The notes under the pieces are model-generated. The model did not search any database. It was not told the origin of the DNA and saw only the letters and a list, made by a program, of their open reading frames with translations. This document shows positions 23,191 through 30,189 of a stretch of DNA of 30,761 nucleotides, piece by piece. Source of the DNA: Paenibacillaceae bacterium UBA6304 (lineage in GTDB: Bacteria; Bacillota; Bacilli; Paenibacillales; Paenibacillaceae); assembly GCA_002439285.1 (NCBI GenBank), contig DJTQ01000398.1, positions 1 to 30,761 on the forward strand, given 5' to 3'. The first letter of the stretch is position 1. Every line of letters starts with the position of its first letter. The translations under genes were made by a program, and so were the position numbers.

Positions 23191-23444
23191 AGCCGGTTCC
23201 TCCATATCCACCATTTTTTAGATTTGTTATATAAAATTTGCTTAGAATATATAATAAATCCTCAGAGAGAGCAATCCTATTTGGGAAAATATTCACATAT
23301 TAAGTATCATGATCCCCATTGCCAAAACAAGGGCCATTTCCTAAAGTGTGGTTTGCCACGCTTCTTATAACGACAAGTATTAAGGGATACCTTCCGGTTA
23401 CTTCACTGATAATCAGCAGCCATGTGTATCCTCCTTTTACAATC

Positions 23445-23475
23445 AGCTTAAGGTGCGACACAACGTGAAAGTCAA
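23445..23475 (-). promoter_or_regulatory. Orphan MerR-type promoter
   Basis: On the minus strand TTGACT (23470-23475) and TAAGCT (23445-23450) with a 19-base spacer, the same hexamers and spacing as the aldo-keto reductase promoter. The spacer sequence TTCACGTTGTGTCGCACCT is only weakly symmetrical. Downstream, AGGAGG stands 6 bases before an ATG (23423), but the frame stops after MAADYQ. The controlled gene seems to have been lost. Confidence 0.6.
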
Positions 23476-23538
23476 CGGGGTGAGGAATATATTTACTGAG
23501 TTCGGCTCCGCTCGAGGTGAGTCCTTCTCGTCCTCTGT

Positions 23539-23567
23539 AAAAAATAAAAAGGAGGGTTTCCCCCTCC
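23539..23567 (-). terminator. Intrinsic terminator after the truncated XRE gene
   Basis: On the minus strand GGAGGG pairs with CCCTCC around GGAAA and is followed by TTTTTATTTTTT. Confidence 0.8.
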
Positions 23568-23618
23568 AGGTCCAGTAAATTTCATTTGTCGCAAAAAAGG
23601 CCGGAAAGATCCCAGCCA

Positions 23619-23918
23619 TTATTTATTTGGTTCATTCTGAACATCTATCGTGCTCAAAATATCCTTAATTACGCGGAAGATGAGCTTATTCTGCTCCAAT
23701 GAACGAGAATTCATCAATGAACCGATTGCCGTTAACACTTCAGCCTTTTCCGTTCTTGAATCCATATCCTCAGTCTCATGAAATTGAAACATTACTTCCA
23801 AAGGTACATTAAGACCTTGAATGATCTTCTCAAGCGTCTCCATTGAAATATTTCGTTCCCAACGGTCCCTAATTTTATGCCTACCCGTGATCCGGTACCT
23901 AACAGAATCAAAACACAA
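23619..23918 (-). pseudogene. Truncated XRE-family regulator
   Basis: The readable part, RWERNISMETLEKIIQGLNV then PLEVMFQFHETEDMD, is the end of a Cro/C1 helix-turn-helix (usual form ..ERGERNISLETLEKIIKAL). It continues into a C-terminal helix (LTAIGSLMNSRSLEQNKLIF, RVIKDIL). The first two to three helices, including the recognition helix, are missing, replaced by unrelated sequence from about 23865 upward. The only start in frame is a TTG at 23918 without a ribosome site. It borders the ATPase island and may be a degraded regulator of it or a deletion scar. Confidence 0.7.
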
Positions 23919-24105
23919 TATTTATGTAGTTATATGATTTCTATTAATATATAGCGAGTATGCCTGGTTAAAAACCCAAGAGCTAATACATTTTGGAGTT
24001 TCATTGGAACCTATGTTGCAAAACATTTTCATATTCAGTAATTTGTAAACTATTTAACATTCTATAAACTACGGGGAACCGTACTATAAGTAAGCACAAA
24101 GTTGG

Positions 24106-24150
24106 TATAATTCAAATTCATATCATGAATCATTGGTAAATTGAATTATA
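24106..24150. terminator. Long hairpin at the end of the ATPase island
   Basis: TATAATTCAA (24106-24115) and TTGAATTATA (24141-24150) are perfect inverted copies, with an inner ATTCAT-ATC-ATGAAT hairpin at 24116-24130. The stop codon of the 256-aa gene lies in the outer stem. No strong T-run follows, so it may be a weak terminator, an RNA-stabilising end, or a protein site. Confidence 0.5.
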
Positions 24151-24916
24151 TTATGTTAGTTTGTTCTAATAGCTCGGTTACTGTTTCTCCTAGCTCCTTT
24201 GACGTATCAATTATCTCTTTACTAGTACGAGTTGTTTTAAGTAGAGAATTTAAAAAATTCTGCAACTTACCGAGGATCGGTCTATTTGCATCTACATCAA
24301 CGCTGTTTCTACTTCGATACAATCCACCTAAGAACGAATCATAAATCTTGTCAAATTCGTTAATTCCCCATCTTTTATATTTCTTTACAGCATCTGTTAC
24401 TTCATCTAGTTTATTAAGTAGTACGAACTTTACTGATTCTGGAAGACTGGAATCTTCTAATAAGAATATCAATTCACTTAGTTGTTCCTCGATAACACTT
24501 ATTATCTTGTCTGGTATAATGTCTTCACTTTCCTCACTGAGTCGGTCCGCACAAAGATCAAGAGTAGTTAAGACAGTTTCTGTTATATGTCTCTTAAAGA
24601 CATTGATATCATTTCCCAGACCCTCATTAATAAATGCTGCCTCAACTATCTCTAGTTGTGAAATATATTTTTCACTTTTCGGTATGTATAATTTAACTTG
24701 ATTCTTTATATGTTCAATTAGAACAATATATCCGCTGAGCGTGGGATACAATTCCTTCCTTTCAACATTTAATATTTCACAAAATGCTTTTTCAATAGTA
24801 GAATCTTGTCTTTCGATTTTATTAGTATTTATCTTTATTTTAGCTTCATATTTGTTAACAGATCGCAAGAAGCTTAAAAGCTTATATGTCGGTGTATTAA
24901 TCTCGTTTATTTCCAT
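24146..24916 (-). CDS. Uncharacterised helical protein, partner of the ATPase (256 aa)
   Basis: No family recognised. The protein is almost all helical by appearance, soluble, without signal peptide or membrane segments, rich in Ile, Leu, Glu and Lys. Segments: INTPTYKLLSFLRSVNKYEA at the start, LYPTLSGYIVLIEHIKNQVK near 60, LTTLDLCADRLSEESEDIIP near 120, and DEVTDAVKKYKRWGINEFDK near 180. The C-terminal KTTRTSKEIIDTSKELGETV looks like an amphipathic coiled coil. Base composition is about one third GC by eye, well below the housekeeping genes. The ATG at 24916 has AAGG 8 bases upstream. It follows the AAA+ ATPase gene in the same direction, 113 bases downstream with no convincing terminator between, so the two are probably one transcript. 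A role as effector or adaptor of the ATPase is inference. Confidence 0.75.
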   Translation of the reverse strand: MEINEINTPTYKLLSFLRSVNKYEAKIKINTNKIERQDSTIEKAFCEILNVERKELYPTLSGYIVLIEHIKNQVKLYIPKSEKYISQLEIVEAAFINEGLGNDINVFKRHITETVLTTLDLCADRLSEESEDIIPDKIISVIEEQLSELIFLLEDSSLPESVKFVLLNKLDEVTDAVKKYKRWGINEFDKIYDSFLGGLYRSRNSVDVDANRPILGKLQNFLNSLLKTTRTSKEIIDTSKELGETVTELLEQTNII

Positions 24917-25029
24917 AACATCAGCCTTCTCTCCATGAAACTATTCTTATTAAGCACTAGCATGAGCTTTCAAATTTCCTAACTTAGGGTATTCTCTTTT
25001 TCTTAGTATGTGAGAACACCCCTTTTGAT

Positions 25030-26628
25030 TCAGTTGCTTCCTGCTGTCCCTTCTTTAATAGTGGGCTTTTCAGCATAAATCAGGCTAGTCTTACGCAACT
25101 GTTCTGCTCCATCACTGGCCCAGAATGAGACCATATTCAGTCCTCTTCGTTTGCGATCACCAGTATATTGGCTCAAATCGAGCATATAAGCGATATACAG
25201 TCTTCCTGTTCTACCACGTACCGTAACTCTTGGATTTATTCTGTGAATAAGGCGTAGGTCTACTAACTCCTCAATATCCTTTGTTTCATCTTCATTCCAA
25301 TCCCGTTCTACCAAGAAACAGTTTGAACGAGATTCAAAACAAAATTCTCTAACAGACTCAAACAATCTTTCTAGCCGCTCTCTTTCTTCATTTGTGTCCC
25401 GCTTTAGTTCTTCTCTTTTTGAAGTATCATGCTCTCCAGCTGCCCGATTCACATCTTCAGCACCAATTTTAGGCCCCCGAGGTCCACCATTTCTTTCTCG
25501 AGCAACTTCTACTGATCTTCGAAATATAGTTAAAAAGTCACGTGCAACCCCACCACTGGCAAGTACTAGACGGTCTATAGTAGAATCAGTCACAATATTC
25601 CGAGGGTCTTCACTTCCTGATTCTACGGCTATCCCCCCTAATATACTTGATAAAAATGTTCTTGCCATTGAGAATTTCTCTAACGTCAGATCGAGGTCAA
25701 TTTCATCAGCATCATCGCCTAACTTTAGACCCTTAGGAGGGTCACTATGAAGATACCAGTCTGTCCGATGGCGAATCGTCCCAACTTTCAGCCAGACTTG
25801 ATTCCCCTTTGTCACTCTGTGGAAATAATCCAGCACATTTGATTGATCTGCCCTTCTTATATGGTACATATCATCAAGCATTAAGAACGCATCAGTTTCT
25901 GCTAAATCGGCAATTTCTCTAAACAAAGAGCGGAAATCAATCATATGCCTATGCAGATAATCCACTTTTGATCTTTTTGAGGCTTCGATTACCTCCATGC
26001 TGCTATTATCCTTAGTTGCATTTAAGGAGTTAAGACCAGACTTCACACCTTGTACGTCTACACCTACATTTACACCCCCACTAATTTCTTGAGAGTGTCC
26101 TGTAGACCACTTATAGTTCAGACTAGCCTCATCTTCAGCATGTAAGTTAGAGTTTAACTCCATGATGTGTCTATCTAACTTTTCAATAAGTTGATTACAC
26201 TTTGTCTTATTTAGAGGAGAACGTTCTGGTTGAGCACCAAAGACCTTCTTCCACCAGCTCACCTTACTACCAGAATTCAGACCGACCTCATCAACCCAAC
26301 TTCGGAAAGATTGAAGCGTGGCTATCAAAACACTAATTAATACATCTGGATAGCTGTGACTTTTAAACTGTTCCATATCAACAAATGCAACCGGTGTTCT
26401 CTTTAATGAAAGGTCTCTCTTAGCCTTGAGAAGCAGACTCGTCTTTCCAGAACCTCTTCGGCCAAATACAATGTGATTTCTTCTAGACATTGCACGACTC
26501 AATGTTCCAGCAGCCGGTTCAATAAACCGTGCATTATTCATTGCAGTCGCTCTTGTTGCTTCTTCAACAGCTGTTACTAAATTATCAACATCAGGTGTAT
26601 ATAAAATGTTTTCATTCTTTTTTATCAT
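25030..26628 (-). CDS. ORC/Cdc6-like AAA+ P-loop ATPase (532 aa)
   Basis: Residues 20-45 are helical. Walker A is FGRRGSGKTSLL at about 55-66. Walker B is AFLMLDDMYHI at about 247-257. A following strand, VWLKVGTIRHRTDW, is placed like sensor 1. ASGGVARDFLTIFRRS near 357 resembles the sensor 2 helix (G-x-A-R) of Cdc6/ORC-like ATPases. Residues 410-500 look like a winged helix (LERLFESVREFCFESRSNCF, LVDLRLIHRINPRVTVRGRT, GRLYIAYMLDLSQYT). A glycine-rich insert (SGGVNVGVDVQGVKSGLN) sits at about 183-201. ATPases of this build often occur in mobile or defence loci. Start: ATG at 26628 with GGTGAT about 4 bases upstream; a GTG three codons earlier is possible. The promoter is at 26660-26688. Lower GC than the neighbours outside the island. 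The exact function is unknown. Confidence 0.82.
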   Translation of the reverse strand: MIKKNENILYTPDVDNLVTAVEEATRATAMNNARFIEPAAGTLSRAMSRRNHIVFGRRGSGKTSLLLKAKRDLSLKRTPVAFVDMEQFKSHSYPDVLISVLIATLQSFRSWVDEVGLNSGSKVSWWKKVFGAQPERSPLNKTKCNQLIEKLDRHIMELNSNLHAEDEASLNYKWSTGHSQEISGGVNVGVDVQGVKSGLNSLNATKDNSSMEVIEASKRSKVDYLHRHMIDFRSLFREIADLAETDAFLMLDDMYHIRRADQSNVLDYFHRVTKGNQVWLKVGTIRHRTDWYLHSDPPKGLKLGDDADEIDLDLTLEKFSMARTFLSSILGGIAVESGSEDPRNIVTDSTIDRLVLASGGVARDFLTIFRRSVEVARERNGGPRGPKIGAEDVNRAAGEHDTSKREELKRDTNEERERLERLFESVREFCFESRSNCFLVERDWNEDETKDIEELVDLRLIHRINPRVTVRGRTGRLYIAYMLDLSQYTGDRKRRGLNMVSFWASDGAEQLRKTSLIYAEKPTIKEGTAGSN

Positions 26629-26659
26629 CGTAATCACCCAATCATATCTTTATAATGGC

Positions 26660-26688
26660 ATTGTACCAACTATTTTAAAAGTCAACAA
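26660..26688 (-). promoter_or_regulatory. Promoter of the ATPase operon
   Basis: On the minus strand TTGTTG (26683-26688), a 17-base spacer, then TACAAT (26660-26665). The start codon is about 25 bases after the expected transcription start. Confidence 0.65.
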
Positions 26689-26927
26689 ACAAAATATTCC
26701 TATATCCTATCCGTTATCCATATATCTAACATAATTCATTAGTAATCTCTAAATTCCGCCCAACATTGATACGATTCCCCACGTTTAATCTTCACCGCTC
26801 AATATATCTCCTTGACCAGAAAAATGCTCATAAGCTGATGAGACTATCAAATTAGCAGCATCATTGTATGTATATCAACGACCCTAAGGTCACAGTAAAT
26901 CTCAAGTAATTCTTTGCTATAATCCTC

Positions 26928-26966
26928 AAAAACAAAACAAGCGCCCAGAACATCGTTCTGAGCGCT
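26928..26966 (-). terminator. Intrinsic terminator of the universal stress protein gene
   Basis: On the minus strand AGCGCTCAGAAC pairs with GTTCTGGGCGCT (one G-U pair) around a 3-base loop, followed by TGTTTTGTTTTT. Confidence 0.9.
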
Positions 26967-26999
26967 CTATTTCTACTATTCTTTTACCCCACTACCCCA

Positions 27000-27437
27000 C
27001 TACTCCGGCGTACGAATCACCAGCACGTCGCAGTTGGCCAAGTGAACAATGGCTTCGGACACAGAGCCGATCAGGAAGCGTTCTACCGCGTTTAACCCGG
27101 TGGCACCGCAGATGATTAAGTCCGCCTCGACGGAGTTCGCGAGCTCCGTAGGGATGATATTCTTCGGGGATCCGAGTTCGACGACGATCTTGACGTTCTC
27201 AATCCCTTCGGCTTCGGCTTGTGCCTTGTAGCCGTTCAGTAGTTCCTCCGATTGTTGCCGGGCATGGTCGACAATGGAACGGTCGTAAGCCCCGATGGAA
27301 CGGGTATCGATGACGTTGACGATATTCAGAACGGAACCGCGGTTGCGCGTGGCAACGTCGATGGATTTGCGGAAGGCGTATTCGGCTTCTTTGGAGCCGT
27401 CGACAGCTACCACAATGCTTCTATAATGATTAGCCAT
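27000..27437 (-). CDS. Universal stress protein, ATP-binding UspA type (145 aa)
   Basis: A small cytoplasmic UspA-fold protein. The N-terminus YRSIVVAVDGSKEAEYAFRK has the first strand and loop. The C-terminal nucleotide-binding signature G-2x-G-9x-G-S is intact in GATGLNAVERFLIGSVSE, followed by CDVLVIRTP, so ATP binding is expected. The start at 27437 is chosen because AGGAG is 9 bases upstream; two earlier ATGs overlap the ribosome site. It lies 64 bases downstream of the MFS exporter gene without an obvious terminator and may be read through from that operon. The exact stress is unknown. Confidence 0.94.
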   Translation of the reverse strand: MANHYRSIVVAVDGSKEAEYAFRKSIDVATRNRGSVLNIVNVIDTRSIGAYDRSIVDHARQQSEELLNGYKAQAEAEGIENVKIVVELGSPKNIIPTELANSVEADLIICGATGLNAVERFLIGSVSEAIVHLANCDVLVIRTPE

Positions 27438-27501
27438 TTGCATCATCTCCTGGAATTCTTTTTTTGCGATCCTGGACTAGCCTAGAAACACAGCTCATTC
27501 A

Positions 27502-28905
27502 TTAATCTTTCAGCTTCACATCATGCGGCTTTTTCAGGAATAAGGACAATACCAGATTAATGACTGCAAAGATTAAACCCACCATAAAGACCAGCGATGA
27601 TCCTGAGGCTGTCCCTTCGGCGACTTCATTAGCGGCAGTCCCTACATGGCTACCCTGTTTGGCGGAAAATATGGAGATCATGACCGCGATACCAATCGCA
27701 CCGGCCACTTGCTGCACGGTTTGGGTTAATGCAATGCCGTCGGGATAGTACTGCTTCGGAAGTGAATTCAGCGTGTTGGTTTGTACGGAAGCTAGTACCA
27801 TACCGACACCTAACATCATGATGATATGAGTGGCTACGACCAACCACAACGCCGTATTCGTGCCCATTTGCGAGTAGATGATATATCCAATGACCACTAA
27901 AGCCGTACCCGGCGTGATCACTGCCTTCGGACCGTATTTATCAAATAACCGGCCAATGGTTGGGGCCAATATACAGTTGAGCAAGCTGCCCGGCAGCAGG
28001 ACAAGTCCGGCGGCAAAGGAAGTGATTAATAGCGCCATCTGCATATACATCGGCAGAACAACGAGCATGGACAGCATATTAAAGAAGGTAATAAAGCTCA
28101 TAAAGACGCCCAGAACGAAAAGCGGATATTTAAAAGCTTTTAAATTCAGCATAGGTGCTTCCATCTTCATTTGACGAATAACAAACAGAAGAATAGCCAG
28201 CAATCCGATGACGATGGAACCAATGACGGTCATACTTCCCCAGCCTTGTTCGCCGCCGATACTAACTCCGTACACCAATCCACCGAATCCGATCGTCGAG
28301 AGGACAACGGATAAGGTATCGATTGAAACTTTACGCGTCTCATTCACATTCGGTAAATAAATCAGTCCGAAAATGAACGAAAACAATAAGAACGGCAGAG
28401 TGACCAAGAAGATCCAATGCCATGATAAGGTATCCAGGATAAGTCCCGCCAAAGTCGGACCGAAGGCCGGACCGGCTAACATCACCAAGCCCATGATCCC
28501 CATTGCAGCGCCTCGTTTATTGGGAGGGAAGATGGTGAAGATGACATTTTGCGTCAAAGGCAAATTAATGGCCAAGCCTGCCGCTTGGACGACACGACCC
28601 GCCAGCAAGAAGCCAAAGCTTGGTGCTGCTGCCGCAATAATTGTGCCGACAATCGAGAGCAATATCGAAGTGATGAACATTTGGCGTGTGGTGAATTTTT
28701 GCATCAATATACCGGTCACCGGCACGAGAATACCTAACGTTAAAAAATATCCTGTCGCTAACCATTGAATCGTTGTTGCGCTGGCATTGAAAATTTGGCT
28801 TAATTCGCCCAAGGCAATATTCAATGCCGTTTCACTAAAAAGTCCGACAAAGCCGGCTACTAAGAGAGCGGCCATAATCGGGCCCGTTTTGATCGATTTA
28901 TTCAC
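27502..28905 (-). CDS. MFS drug:H+ antiporter, DHA2/EmrB-LmrB type (467 aa)
   Basis: An integral membrane exporter with about 14 hydrophobic segments. Family signs are ALNIALGELSQIFNASATTI and QWLATGYFLTLGILVPVTGI at the start, motif C-like GLVMLAGPAFGPTLAGLILD with WHWIFLVTLPF, and GIALTQTVQQVAGAIGIAVM near the end. The DHA2 group pumps out lipophilic drugs using the proton gradient; relatives of LmrB confer lincomycin and puromycin resistance. The GTG start at 28905 has AAGGAG, inside the last codons of the TetR gene, 9 bases upstream; the genes are 3 bases apart. Together they form an LmrA/LmrB-like unit, autorepressed by the TetR protein. Confidence 0.93.
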   Translation of the reverse strand: MNKSIKTGPIMAALLVAGFVGLFSETALNIALGELSQIFNASATTIQWLATGYFLTLGILVPVTGILMQKFTTRQMFITSILLSIVGTIIAAAAPSFGFLLAGRVVQAAGLAINLPLTQNVIFTIFPPNKRGAAMGIMGLVMLAGPAFGPTLAGLILDTLSWHWIFLVTLPFLLFSFIFGLIYLPNVNETRKVSIDTLSVVLSTIGFGGLVYGVSIGGEQGWGSMTVIGSIVIGLLAILLFVIRQMKMEAPMLNLKAFKYPLFVLGVFMSFITFFNMLSMLVVLPMYMQMALLITSFAAGLVLLPGSLLNCILAPTIGRLFDKYGPKAVITPGTALVVIGYIIYSQMGTNTALWLVVATHIIMMLGVGMVLASVQTNTLNSLPKQYYPDGIALTQTVQQVAGAIGIAVMISIFSAKQGSHVGTAANEVAEGTASGSSLVFMVGLIFAVINLVLSLFLKKPHDVKLKD

Positions 28906-28908
28906 TTA

Positions 28909-29469
28909 CTAAAACTCCTTTAAGCTGTTGGCTAATGCTTGGGAAATTACTCTAAGAGGCTCAGTTGCTTTTTGTGTCAAACAGAGCATCATGCCACCTT
29001 CAATCGAAGCCGTCATCATCAGCGCAAAGGAATACGCCTTATCTTCAGAAAATCCGTCCGCTACCAACTTATTGAAATAAATGTCCTGCATGTCTTGATA
29101 CAACTGGGCACATACGATTCGGACAGGATCGCTTAACGCGGCCATCTCGCTAACGATGCTGCTGAACGTATATCCAATCAGGGTCTTTTCCGTTTCAAAA
29201 TGAGTGATTAATTGATTCACCATCGCGTCTGTTGCTTCAAGGGTACTCGGATACCGCCCAAAAATATCCTCCATATCCTTAATAATCGTCTCGTTCAGAG
29301 CCTCCAGGCAAGCGATCAGCAACTCTTCTTTGCCATTTGGAAAGTGGTGATAGAGCGCACCCTTGGAAATATTGCAAGCTTTGAGAATTTCGTTCAAGCC
29401 TACGCCTAAATATCCCTTCAGTTGGAAAAGCATTGTTGCGGTGTCGATGATCATCGATTTTGTATCCAT
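28909..29469 (-). CDS. TetR-family repressor, LmrA/YxaF type (186 aa)
   Basis: Residues 1-55 form a TetR helix-turn-helix domain (MIIDTATMLFQLKGYLGVGL, NEILKACNISKGALYHHFPN GKEEL). The LFQLKGY and YHHFPNGKEEL forms, plus the C-terminal ALMMTASIEGGMMLCLTQKA and TEPLRVISQALA, match the LmrA/YxaF subgroup. The ATG at 29469 has AAGGAG about 13 bases upstream, a long spacing. It is the first gene of the operon with the MFS exporter. The operator-like AGACCAGTTGGT lies over the transcription start, so it should repress its own operon and release on binding a drug. Confidence 0.93.
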   Translation of the reverse strand: MDTKSMIIDTATMLFQLKGYLGVGLNEILKACNISKGALYHHFPNGKEELLIACLEALNETIIKDMEDIFGRYPSTLEATDAMVNQLITHFETEKTLIGYTFSSIVSEMAALSDPVRIVCAQLYQDMQDIYFNKLVADGFSEDKAYSFALMMTASIEGGMMLCLTQKATEPLRVISQALANSLKEF

Positions 29470-29492
29470 ATTTCGTAGGATGCTCCTTCCAA

Positions 29493-29504
29493 ACCAACTG
29501 GTCT
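29493..29504 (-). promoter_or_regulatory. LmrA-box-like operator
   Basis: The minus strand reads AGACCAGTTGGT, close to the known LmrA/YxaF core AGACC-R-GTC, and is a near-palindrome (ACCA-GT-TGGT). It lies immediately downstream of the -10. Confidence 0.6.
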
Positions 29505-29511
29505 GTTTGTT

Positions 29512-29541
29512 AATTTATCAAAAAATTTAACTATAAGTCAA
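29512..29541 (-). promoter_or_regulatory. Promoter of the TetR-MFS operon
   Basis: TTGACT (29536-29541) and TAAATT (29512-29517), spacer 18 bases, on the minus strand. Confidence 0.7.
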
Positions 29542-29644
29542 CACATTTCAACCCTATTATTATATGGGTTTTCATAATTTAGACAAACATTTTCAAGTAT
29601 TCCCCACGAGGCCCACGGTATTTCCAGCGATATTTCCAGGCCAT

Positions 29645-29677
29645 AAAAAAAGCGTTAATCCGGGTTGGATTAACGCT
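29645..29677 (-). terminator. Intrinsic terminator of the deaminase gene
   Basis: A perfect 11-bp stem AGCGTTAATCC/GGATTAACGCT with a 5-base loop, followed by a run of T on the minus strand. Confidence 0.94.
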
Positions 29678-29697
29678 CATACATGGCGGTTTCGCCG

Positions 29698-30174
29698 TTA
29701 CTTTGCATGAAACTGACGGTGAAGCTCCCTGACCTGCTCCGCGAGTTCGGGAACCGGGCCGGCAAGGTCAGCATCGCGAATGACATCTTGAATCGGAAGA
29801 TTCCGAACGCGCGATGCGGGAACCCCCATTTCACTCAACCATTGAGCCAGCTGTTTGGACGAGCTTGCATATACAATCCGCCCTAAACCAACCCAGCCGT
29901 GAGCCGCCGCACACATCGGACAATGCTCGCCCGAGGTATAAACCGTTGCCTGTGCCCGCTCTTCCACCGTCATGTTGTTAGCCGCCCAGCGGGCCAACGC
30001 GAATTCCGGGTGCTGGGTATGATCGCCGCCGGCTACATGGTTATGATCTTCCATCAGGACATCTCCGTCCGCCGAGACCAGGATGGAGCCGAAGGGCTCA
30101 TCCCCTGCCTCCAGTGCAGTCTTGGCAAGTTCTACGCACCGGCGCAGATATTTCATATCGATCTCATTGATCAT
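29698..30174 (-). CDS. Nucleoside/nucleobase deaminase, CDA superfamily (158 aa)
   Basis: A zinc-dependent hydrolytic deaminase of cytosine, guanine or a related base. The zinc motifs are HPEFALARWAA (His plus the catalytic Glu, in HPE rather than the common HAE form) and TSGEHCPMCAAAHGWVGLGR, with the C-x-x-C pair. The N-terminal RRCVELAKTALEAGDEPFGS and ILVSADGDVLMEDHNHV match the family. The proline usually before the first Cys is His here. The C-terminal region (LPIQDVIRDADLAGPVPELA) is longer than in tRNA adenosine deaminases. The substrate is not fixed. The ATG at 30174 has GGGAGG 7 bases upstream. It is 15 bases after the mqo stop in the same direction, so the two genes may be cotranscribed. 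Confidence 0.88.
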   Translation of the reverse strand: MINEIDMKYLRRCVELAKTALEAGDEPFGSILVSADGDVLMEDHNHVAGGDHTQHPEFALARWAANNMTVEERAQATVYTSGEHCPMCAAAHGWVGLGRIVYASSSKQLAQWLSEMGVPASRVRNLPIQDVIRDADLAGPVPELAEQVRELHRQFHAK

Positions 30175-30189
30175 GAATAAACCTCCCGA

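Larger units (their letters stand above)
23191..23618. other. Intergenic region with an orphan promoter
   Basis: About 430 bases without an intact gene. It holds an AT-rich segment, a copy of a short repeat also found after glyS (23351-23386), an orphan MerR-type promoter with a ribosome site but only a six-codon frame (23403-23475), and a terminator (23539-23567). Confidence 0.55.
26638..26999. other. Intergenic region upstream of the ATPase gene
   Basis: About 360 bases, AT-rich. It contains the ATPase promoter at one end and the terminator of the universal stress protein gene at the other. I see no gene, repeat or attachment site in between. Confidence 0.6.

Noticed and set aside
24348..24701. 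Serine-rich open frame on the plus strand inside the ATPase island
   Set aside because: Antisense to the 256-aa gene; the serine/leucine-rich composition is typical of a shadow of a Glu/Lys-rich helical protein.
24968..25026. Hairpin-like GGGTATTCTC and GAGAACACCC between the ATPase and its partner
   Set aside because: The stem has a mismatch, a long loop and no T-run in the direction of transcription, so I do not call it a terminator that separates the two genes.
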